This document shows positions 1 to 4,963 of a stretch of 10,339 nucleotides of DNA, one piece after another. The stretch lies in NCBI GenBank assembly GCA_038246345.1, contig JBBRWA010000224.1:1-10339 (forward strand). The letters are read 5' to 3'. A program made the translations under genes and the position numbers. The DNA comes from M3007 sp038246345. GTDB lineage: Bacteria; Bacteroidota; Bacteroidia; Chitinophagales; Saprospiraceae. The stretch's first letter is position 1; every line of letters starts with the position of its first letter. The notes under the pieces are model-generated. The model was not told the DNA's origin. It made no database searches and saw only the letters and a list, made by a program, of their open reading frames with translations.

Positions 1-782
1 CCGGTAAACCTGTCCTCTCCAGTGCGGATCATCTCAAACTCTTTCATGTCCCACACTTTTGTCCAGGATTGAAAATTCGTTCGGATAAAAGGGTAGCGCT
101 GCTTCTGACCCTTCCCCTGCGCACCCGGCTCTTGGTATTGGGTGCCATTGAACAGGTTCATCACAAAAAAACGCTTCTCTTTAGTGGTAAACATCTGGCC
201 GCTGTCAGCCAAAATCTGGTTGAACTTGGATTGCCCAAGGTTCGTTTGATCCTCAATCATCACATCGCTGATGGTCTCGCCGTCTTTGGCTTTGTCGCCA
301 ATACGGATCACGAATTGCCGGAAGTCTTCATTAAAAATGCCTTTTTCAAGCGTCAAAGCAGGTTTTTGCCGCCGTATGTCGTAGAGCCTTGACTTGAATT
401 TCAAGTTGGCGACCGGAATCAGGAAGTCGGAACAGAAGTAGGAAAAGATAGAGATGCCTGCTGCTACAAAGATCAAACTGGCCATTATCCGAATCAAGGG
501 AACTCCGGCGGATTTCATGCTGGGTAATTCGTAGCGCTCCGCCATATTGCCCAATACCATGACGGAAGCGATCAATACGGCGATTGGCAAAGCCATCGGG
601 AATGTTGAAACAGACATGTAGCCGATCAACTCCAATAATATGGGTATGCTTACGCCTTTGCCGGCAATTTCATCAATATACAACCACAAAAACTGCATCA
701 CCAGCACAAACAAGGCGATACCAAACGATACAATGAATGGGCCGACAAAGCTGGACAGCAGGTACTTGTCAATTTTCTTCAT
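1..782 (-). CDS. LptF/LptG-family LPS export permease (YjgP/YjgQ), N-terminal part
   Basis: Partial: the frame starts at the ATG complementary to 780-782 and stays open for 260 codons to the left window edge. The start MKKIDKYLL and the first membrane helix (about residues 12-38, containing FVLVMQFLWLYIDE) are typical of Bacteroidota YjgP/YjgQ permeases. Two more hydrophobic segments follow at about 52-78 and 98-122, then a soluble region from about 123 onward (LIPVANLKFKSRLYDIRR, later EKGIFNEDF) that corresponds to the periplasmic beta-jellyroll of the family. Family knowledge: LptF and LptG form the inner-membrane LptB2FG complex that extracts lipopolysaccharide and passes it to LptC/LptA. 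About one third of the protein, including the last three helices, would lie outside the window. Only 3 nt separate it from the rpe stop codon, so it is translated from the rpe transcript. LptF and LptG cannot be told apart here, so no symbol is given. Confidence 0.9.
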   Translation of the reverse strand, partial: MKKIDKYLLSSFVGPFIVSFGIALFVLVMQFLWLYIDEIAGKGVSIPILLELIGYMSVSTFPMALPIAVLIASVMVLGNMAERYELPSMKSAGVPLIRIMASLIFVAAGISIFSYFCSDFLIPVANLKFKSRLYDIRRQKPALTLEKGIFNEDFRQFVIRIGDKAKDGETISDVMIEDQTNLGQSKFNQILADSGQMFTTKEKRFFVMNLFNGTQYQEPGAQGKGQKQRYPFIRTNFQSWTKVWDMKEFEMIRTGEDRFT

Positions 783-785
783 TCC

Positions 786-1463
786 TTAAAAGTCAAACTC
801 CGCCTTAAACGCCTTCAACTGGGCAATAGTTGCGATGGGATCCTTGGTGCCAAAAACACTGCTGCCTGCTACCAGCACATCTGCTCCAGCCTGGAGCAGG
901 CTTTCGGCGTTTTGCAGCCCAACACCACCATCGATTTCGATCAGGGTTTTGGCATTCGTCGACGTGATCAGTTCACGAAGCTTCTGAATCTTGGAAAGCG
1001 TGTGGTATATAAATTTTTGTCCGCCGAAACCAGGATTGACCGACATCAGGAGCACCAAATCAATGTCTTCAATCAAATCCTCCAGCATCGCAACGGGTGT
1101 ATGGGGGTTGAGTGCCACACCAGCCATCGCACCGGTCTCTTTAATTTGATGGACTGTGCGATGCAGGTGTGGGCAAGCTTCAAGGTGAACCGTAATCACG
1201 TCCGCACCAGATTTACGGAAAGCGTCAATGTATTTTTCGGGCTCCACAATCATGAGGTGTACATCGAGCGGTTTTTTGGCCAATGTACTCATGGCCTCAA
1301 TGATGGACATGCCGTAGCTGATATTGGGCACAAAACGGCCGTCCATTACGTCCAGGTGGAACCAGTCTGCTTCGGAGCGGTTCACCATGTCGATTTCTTC
1401 GGCGAGCCGGGTGAAATCGGACGCGAGCATGGAAGGGGCAATGAGGTGTTGTTTGGTATGCAT
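786..1463 (-). CDS. rpe: Ribulose-phosphate 3-epimerase
   Basis: Complete 225-residue protein, the normal length for this TIM-barrel enzyme. It interconverts D-ribulose 5-phosphate and D-xylulose 5-phosphate in the pentose phosphate pathway, in the cytosol. Seen in the sequence: the N-terminal strand IAPSMLASDF (8-17), the metal ligands H36 and D38 in the block HLDVMDGRFVPN, H69 in DVHLMI, the phosphate-binding loop SVNPGFGGQ (141-149), the catalytic and metal-binding D178 in EIDGGV, and the second phosphate-binding turn AGSSVFG (199-205). All key residues are intact. The ATG at 1461-1463 is preceded by an A/T-rich leader made of GATAAT octamers, with no obvious Shine-Dalgarno sequence. The LptF/G-like permease gene follows after 3 nt. 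The coupling of rpe to an LPS permease is positional and does not by itself imply a shared pathway. Confidence 0.97.
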   Translation of the reverse strand: MHTKQHLIAPSMLASDFTRLAEEIDMVNRSEADWFHLDVMDGRFVPNISYGMSIIEAMSTLAKKPLDVHLMIVEPEKYIDAFRKSGADVITVHLEACPHLHRTVHQIKETGAMAGVALNPHTPVAMLEDLIEDIDLVLLMSVNPGFGGQKFIYHTLSKIQKLRELITSTNAKTLIEIDGGVGLQNAESLLQAGADVLVAGSSVFGTKDPIATIAQLKAFKAEFDF

Positions 1464-1471
1464 TTTAATGT

Positions 1472-1501
1472 GATAATTCGATAATTTGATAATGTGATAA
1501 T
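1472..1501 (+). repeat. GATAAT octamer array, copy 1 (rpe leader)
   Basis: Four GATAAT hexamers start at 1472, 1480, 1488 and 1496, a strict 8-bp period with variable 2-nt linkers (TC, TT, GT). The array sits 8 nt upstream of the rpe start codon, in the 78-nt gap after the exonuclease gene, so it would be transcribed as the rpe leader (read there as ATTATC units). A 29-nt stretch starting at 1467 (TAATGTGATAATTCG and onward) is identical to the reverse complement of the array at 3827-3858, which shows that this is a dispersed repeat family. Its function is unknown. Confidence 0.85.
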
Positions 1502-1541
1502 AATTGGCGTCGCTTTTGGGGTTGTGCTGGAGGCATGGGGG

Positions 1542-2306
1542 CTAGCCATTGCGGACTGAAATTACTTGTGCCTCTTTTAATAATGGCAGCCGTTTTAATT
1601 TCAGGAAAAGCTGCACGGTGGCCAGCACATCTTTTTCGCAATAGGTGGCGATGCGGTCGAGGTCGCGGTCTTCCCAATACACGCGGCCCACATCGGCACC
1701 ACTGATGTCGTCTTTTGGGGATGGGATGTCAAACAGGGCTGCCAGCAAGCGAAGCGAGGTATAGTTTTTAATATCGCCAAACTTCCACATCTCCAGGGTG
1801 TCGAGCAGGTGCTTGGTCTCCCAGGGCTTTTTGCCGGCGATGTCGAGCATTCGGGGGAGTTTTAATTGATTGACCAGGGAACGGCGACAAATATAAGGAA
1901 CGTCGAACTCCCGGATGTTGTGGCCACAGATGGCAAACTTGTCGGGATTGTTAAAATGGCGGGTAAGCAGTTCGGCTAAATCGTCGAGGAGGGCGGCTTC
2001 TACGTGGTTGCTGTACGATTTCAACCGCAGAATAGGATCGGCACCATCGGGCTGTTTCGTGAGGAAACCGACAGAAATGCAGATGATTTTACCAAATTCG
2101 GAATAGATGCCAGCACGGGTGTTAAATAGTTCTGCCATCTCATCATATTGAATCTCTTCTTCCGGCTTACGCAGGATATTACGGCATTTTAAACCCCATA
2201 ATTCCTGCATCTCTTCGCTTAATTCTTCAAAGTCAGCCACCACGGGCGCGGTCTCAATGTCGATAAACAGGATATTGTACAGATCAAAAGTGTCAAATGC
2301 AGACAT
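1542..2306 (-). CDS. 3'-5' exonuclease, DEDDy type (PolB exonuclease-related)
   Basis: Complete 254-residue protein. It matches the family of predicted 3'-5' exonucleases related to the proofreading domain of family B DNA polymerases (COG3298-like). The three exonuclease motifs are present in order: Exo I FIDIET with D16 and E18, Exo II GHNIREFD with N130 and D135, and Exo III YCEKDV with Y222 and D226 (Y-x3-D spacing, hence DEDDy). These acidic residues bind the two catalytic metals. There is no polymerase domain, so it is a stand-alone nuclease; substrate and cellular role are not known, and a part in DNA repair or nucleotide clean-up is only inference. The start MSAFDTF is the first ATG after a Bacteroidota-type -7 element at 2387-2394. 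The gene has the same direction as rpe, whose start is 78 nt downstream across an octamer repeat array, so co-transcription is possible but not shown. Confidence 0.88.
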   Translation of the reverse strand: MSAFDTFDLYNILFIDIETAPVVADFEELSEEMQELWGLKCRNILRKPEEEIQYDEMAELFNTRAGIYSEFGKIICISVGFLTKQPDGADPILRLKSYSNHVEAALLDDLAELLTRHFNNPDKFAICGHNIREFDVPYICRRSLVNQLKLPRMLDIAGKKPWETKHLLDTLEMWKFGDIKNYTSLRLLAALFDIPSPKDDISGADVGRVYWEDRDLDRIATYCEKDVLATVQLFLKLKRLPLLKEAQVISVRNG

Positions 2307-2694
2307 GGGCAGTTGGATGTTGGAATGGTGAACAGAAATTCTAGGGGTTTACCCTTAGAAAACCCTTGGATAGAATCAAGGTAAGGCAAAGTTAGGGTTT
2401 CCAGCCAATTCTATATTTACTGGAGTTTAGGGAAATGGGGTTTTTAAATAATTTACAAATATTTATCGATGATAATCAGCAAGTTAGAAAAAAAGAGAAT
2501 AATTTGTCAAAATTTTTTCTGAAAATTGAGGGCAATATTATACCCCAAAATACGGTTTTCCCTTTATATTTTCAATCAACAGTCGACAACCATCGACATT
2601 TAACTAAACCAACAATTTTCACCGAGAGGTTGTCTACGAATCAAAGTCTTTGACATTTATTCTTATCGAACAAACCTTTCAACTTAATTTAATT
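2307..2694. other. Divergent intergenic region, AT-rich
   Basis: This 388-nt stretch separates the exonuclease gene (minus) from the coiled-coil gene (plus) and should hold promoters for both. On the minus side a TAACTTTG -7 element is visible at 2387-2394. On the plus side no full -33/-7 pair is clear; the best partial match is TATATTTT near 2565. An imperfect dyad (CTAGGGGT / ACCCTTAG) lies at 2341-2358. The part from about 2430 to 2600 is very rich in A and T, with homopolymer runs. A 72-codon open frame at 2435-2653 has no recognisable protein features and is not called as a gene. Confidence 0.6.
2387..2394 (-). promoter_or_regulatory. Candidate -7 element for the exonuclease gene
   Basis: On the minus strand this reads TAACTTTG, a perfect match to the Bacteroidota -7 consensus TAnnTTTG. 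It lies about 80 nt upstream of the ATG of the exonuclease gene. A TTTG -33 box at the usual 19-21 nt spacing is not seen, so the call rests on the -7 element and position alone. Confidence 0.45.
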
Positions 2695-3717
2695 ATGAGC
2701 ACACCAACCAATTTCAATCAGCCCTCAACACCGAATTACGGCCCTACACCTGATGGCAGCAGCCAAAAACGCCTAACCACCATCATGGGCGTCGCCATAG
2801 CCGCTCTCCTCGGACTGTGCGTATTCCTTTTGGTGAGCAAATACAACACCAGCAACAAACTGGAAGCCACTACGATGGAACTCACCCAGCAAAAGGAAGC
2901 TTTCACGGAACTGGACGTCAAGTACAATGAGGCAGTAACCCAATTGGAGCAGCAAAAAGGTATTAACGCTGAACTGGATGCAAAAATCAACCAGCAGCTC
3001 TCAGAACTGGAAGGCCAAAAAAGCCAGATTGCTGGCCTTATCCGCGACAAAAAGGACTACAAGAGTGCAATGGCTAGTTTTGAGCGCCAGAAAAACGAGT
3101 ACCTCGCGCAGATCGACCAGCTAAAGAAAGACAATGGCATCCTGACCGAAACCAATACCCAATTGACGGGCCAGAATCAACAGCTTTCCAGCTCGCTTAC
3201 TCAGACCCAAGGTCTTTTGCAAGAAGAAAGCACTGCCAAAGCAGCCCTCGTATCGGAGAAGACCACCCTTGAATCAGAGCGCAACAAGCTGAGCAAAAAA
3301 GTGGACATAGCTTCTGCCATCCGCGTAAAAAACATCACCACAAAAGGTGTTGACGTGCGCGGCAACGGTAAAGAGCGCTCCAAATCAAAAGCGAAAAAAG
3401 TGGACAAACTGAATATTTGCTTCATCACTGAAGCGAACGAAATCGTCCCCGCTGGCGAAGAAGTATTCTACCTCCGCATTGTCGACCCAACTGGCGCACC
3501 ATTGGCTATTGAAAGCCTTGGCTCCGGTGTTGCACAAAACAAACGTGCTGAAGAGGAATATCGCTACACCACAACCGCTACTTGCAATTACTCAAATGGA
3601 GAAACTGAAGTTTGCGGTGCATGGCAGCCAGGTCAGAATTTCGTAAAAGGCAAATACGCCATCGAAATCTACAACAAAGGCTTCTTGGTGGGCACTAGCT
3701 CATTCAACCTAAAATAA
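2695..3717 (+). CDS. Membrane-anchored coiled-coil protein with C-terminal beta-rich domain
   Basis: Predicted protein of 340 residues from ATG 2695 (MSTPTNFNQ); an in-frame TTG 45 nt upstream is a less likely start. Layout: a Pro/Asn/Ser-rich cytoplasmic tail (1-25), one transmembrane helix (about 28-48, rich in Ala/Leu/Val and preceded by QKR), a long coiled coil rich in Gln, Glu, Lys and Leu (about 52-204), a basic linker (KERSKSKAKK, 226-235), and a C-terminal domain (about 236-340) containing LNICFITEANEIVPAGEE, YLRIVDPTGAPLA and GKYAIEIYNKGFLVGTSSF, which alternates like beta strands. With KR before the helix, the coiled coil probably faces the periplasm. Proteins of this layout are, from memory, widespread in Bacteroidota, with no assigned function and often mislabelled as chromosome partitioning or SMC proteins because of the coiled coil. 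No ATPase or catalytic motif is seen. The stop codon is followed after 3 nt by a GATAAT octamer array, and folD converges on it. Confidence 0.85.
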   Translation: MSTPTNFNQPSTPNYGPTPDGSSQKRLTTIMGVAIAALLGLCVFLLVSKYNTSNKLEATTMELTQQKEAFTELDVKYNEAVTQLEQQKGINAELDAKINQQLSELEGQKSQIAGLIRDKKDYKSAMASFERQKNEYLAQIDQLKKDNGILTETNTQLTGQNQQLSSSLTQTQGLLQEESTAKAALVSEKTTLESERNKLSKKVDIASAIRVKNITTKGVDVRGNGKERSKSKAKKVDKLNICFITEANEIVPAGEEVFYLRIVDPTGAPLAIESLGSGVAQNKRAEEEYRYTTTATCNYSNGETEVCGAWQPGQNFVKGKYAIEIYNKGFLVGTSSFNLK

Positions 3718-3720
3718 AGT

Positions 3721-3752
3721 GATAATGCGATAATGTGATAATTTGATAATGG
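3721..3752 (+). repeat. GATAAT octamer array, copy 2 (left arm of inverted pair)
   Basis: GATAAT occurs at 3721, 3729, 3737 and 3745 with 2-nt linkers GC, GT and TT, then GG. It begins 3 nt after the stop codon of the coiled-coil gene. It is an inverted copy of 3827-3858: 29 of 32 positions can pair, and the mismatches fall only in the 2-nt linkers while every hexamer is conserved. The two arms could fold as a long stem enclosing about 74 nt. Confidence 0.88.
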
Positions 3753-3783
3753 GGTGCCAGCTCTGGAATTTAGCGTGAAATAA

Positions 3784-3798
3784 ATGGCTTATCGCCAT
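3784..3798. repeat. Small hairpin inside the inverted octamer pair
   Basis: ATGGC (3784-3788) and GCCAT (3794-3798) form a perfect 5-bp dyad with loop TTATC, near the centre of the segment enclosed by the two octamer arrays. It would be the apical hairpin if the whole of 3721-3858 folds as one structure. Short dyads can arise by chance, so this is weak on its own. Confidence 0.35.
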
Positions 3799-3826
3799 AT
3801 TACCTTCAAATAACAAGCACAACGCG

Positions 3827-3858
3827 CCATTATCAAATTATCGAATTATCACATTATC
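3827..3858 (-). repeat. GATAAT octamer array, copy 3 (right arm of inverted pair)
   Basis: On the plus strand ATTATC occurs at 3829, 3837, 3845 and 3853, again with an 8-bp period; on the minus strand these are GATAAT units with linkers GT, TC and TT. The array is inverted with respect to 3721-3752 and shares a 29-nt identical stretch with copy 1 near rpe. It ends 4 nt before the first base of the 42-bp hairpin. Confidence 0.88.
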
Positions 3859-3862
3859 AAAT

Positions 3863-3951
3863 TAAAAAAACGCGCAGTTCTAAAAACGAGTTGCCCCTAA
3901 AAGCCATCTGCTTTTAGGGGCAACTCGTTTTTAGAACTGCGCGTTTTTTTA
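3863..3951. terminator. Bidirectional terminator-like hairpin, perfect 42-bp stem
   Basis: Positions 3863-3904 and 3910-3951 are exact reverse complements (42 of 42 pairs) around the 5-nt loop CATCT. The base is A7/T7, so a transcript from either side would end with a GC-containing stem (CGCGCAGTTC, ACGAGTTGCCCC) followed by a U-tract, as in intrinsic termination. It lies between two convergent genes, which fits a shared terminator. The right arm covers the folD stop codon (TAA, complement of 3949-3951), so the last folD base pairs are part of the stem. The stem is far longer than a usual terminator stem of about 8-20 bp. The function as a terminator is inference from position and shape; the palindrome itself is directly seen. 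Confidence 0.88.
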
Positions 3952-4830
3952 CGGGTAAATTTCCCGTTTGCAAGCTTTCAACGTATTCAGCATCAAAGCT
4001 GCCACGGTCATCAGTCCCACGCCGCCGGGCACGGGGGTGATGTGACTGCAATGGGGTGCTACGGCCTCAAAATCGACATCGCCAACCAAACGGGTACCCG
4101 ATTTTCGGCTGGCATCTTCAATGCGGTTGATACCCACGTCGATGACGACAGCCCCTTCTTTTATCCAATCGCCTTTGATGAAATTGGGGATGCCAATGGC
4201 GGCTACTATAATATCAGCACGGCGCACTTCGCCGGGCAGGTCTTTCGTGCGCGAGTGCGTGAGGGTCACCGTGCAATCGCCGGGGTAGCCTTTTCTGGAA
4301 AGCAGGATGCTCATAGGGGTGCCCACAATATTGCTGCGCCCCACCACGACACAATGTTTGCCGGCGGTTTCAATGTTGTAGCGGCGCAGCATTTCCATGA
4401 TGCCGTAAGGTGTGGCGGGCAGAAAGCAGGGCAGCCCTTGCGCCATGCGCCCGAAATTGATGGGATGAAAGCCATCCACGTCTTTGCGGTGGTCAATGGC
4501 GAGCGTGATGCGTTCCTCGTCGATGTGCTTGGGCAGCGGCAACTGCACGATAAAGCCGTCTACATCGGGGTCGTTGTTTAGGCTGTGGACGATTTCCAGC
4601 AGTTCAGCTTCTGTGGTATCCGCATCTTTGCGGATCAGGCTGCTTTTGAAGCCAACTTGCTCGCAGGAGCGGATTTTGCTTTGCACGTAGACTTGGCTGG
4701 CGGGGTCTTCGCCTACCAGCACGGCTGCGAGGTGCGGCGTTTTTAAGCCCCGTGCCTTCATTTGATCGACCTCAGCTTCGAGTTCGGATTTGATGTTTTC
4801 GGATAAGAGTTTTCCGTCGAGGAGTTGCAT
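3949..4830 (-). CDS. folD: Methylenetetrahydrofolate dehydrogenase / methenyltetrahydrofolate cyclohydrolase
   Basis: Complete 293-residue bifunctional enzyme of one-carbon metabolism. It oxidises 5,10-methylene-THF to 5,10-methenyl-THF with NAD(P)+ and hydrolyses that to 10-formyl-THF, in the cytosol. Seen: the catalytic block YVQSKIRSCEQVG with Y48 and K52, the folate-site motif DGFIVQLPLP (91-100) with Q96, the D117 region KDVDGFHPIN, PATPYGIMEML (138-148), the dinucleotide-binding motif VVVGRSNIVGTPMS (161-174), DVGINR (231-236) and the C-terminal signature ITPVPGGVGLMTVAALMLNT (264-283). Length and residues are normal. The start MQLLDGK fits the family. The stop codon lies inside the arm of the 42-bp hairpin. 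A -33/-7 promoter pair is visible upstream at 4874-4904. It is divergent from the Asp-box genes and has no evident functional link with them. Confidence 0.97.
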   Translation of the reverse strand: MQLLDGKLLSENIKSELEAEVDQMKARGLKTPHLAAVLVGEDPASQVYVQSKIRSCEQVGFKSSLIRKDADTTEAELLEIVHSLNNDPDVDGFIVQLPLPKHIDEERITLAIDHRKDVDGFHPINFGRMAQGLPCFLPATPYGIMEMLRRYNIETAGKHCVVVGRSNIVGTPMSILLSRKGYPGDCTVTLTHSRTKDLPGEVRRADIIVAAIGIPNFIKGDWIKEGAVVIDVGINRIEDASRKSGTRLVGDVDFEAVAPHCSHITPVPGGVGLMTVAALMLNTLKACKREIYP

Positions 4831-4873
4831 AAATAGTATGGAGAAGATTTTGATTCGGGAAATGATTGTGCCG

Positions 4874-4904
4874 CAAAGGTGACAATAACGAAACTTACAT
4901 CAAA
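4874..4904 (-). promoter_or_regulatory. Candidate folD promoter (-33 TTTG, -7 CACCTTTG)
   Basis: On the minus strand TTTG (complement of 4901-4904) is followed after exactly 19 nt by CACCTTTG (complement of 4874-4881). This fits the Bacteroidota pattern TTTG-N19-TAnnTTTG with one mismatch in the -7 box, and predicts a start of transcription near 4869, about 40 nt before the folD ATG. An alternative -7 box, TATGTTTG (complement of 4901-4908), is a perfect match but lacks a spaced -33 box. Confidence 0.5.
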
Positions 4905-4963
4905 CATAATGGTGGAAAATCAGGATATTTGTTTGCACAAATTGTCACAAAACCACTAGACCG
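4905..4963 (+). promoter_or_regulatory. Upstream region of the Asp-box gene pair, with a dyad
   Basis: The region before the first Asp-box gene contains TTTGTTTG at 4928-4935, one mismatch from TAnnTTTG, about 30 nt before the ATG. It overlaps a dyad, ATTTG (4927-4931) and CAAAT (4938-4942), with a 6-nt centre. A -33 box at correct spacing is not seen. Promoter or operator function is only a guess. Confidence 0.25.

Noticed and set aside
912..1484. 190-codon plus-strand open frame
   Set aside because: It lies antisense over rpe, whose catalytic residues are all intact. The translated product has no family features and is rich in His and Phe, as is usual for a shadow frame.
1472..1501. GATAAT units as sigma-70 -10 boxes (TATAAT-like)
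   Set aside because: Bacteroidota primary sigma factors use TAnnTTTG at -7, no TTGACA-type partner is present, and the units occur in both orientations and also downstream of a gene.
2435..2653. 72-codon open frame in the intergenic region
   Set aside because: The composition is that of AT-rich noncoding DNA (many Asn, Lys, Phe, Ile), there is no recognisable motif, and it occupies the expected promoter region of the downstream gene.
3721..3858. CRISPR-like array
   Set aside because: The repeat unit is a 6-mer with 2-nt linkers. There are no 25-40 nt repeats with unique spacers and no cas genes in the window.
4042..4581. 179-codon plus-strand open frame
   Set aside because: It is antisense to folD, which is complete and has all signature motifs. 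No plausible start region or protein family is seen for the opposite frame.
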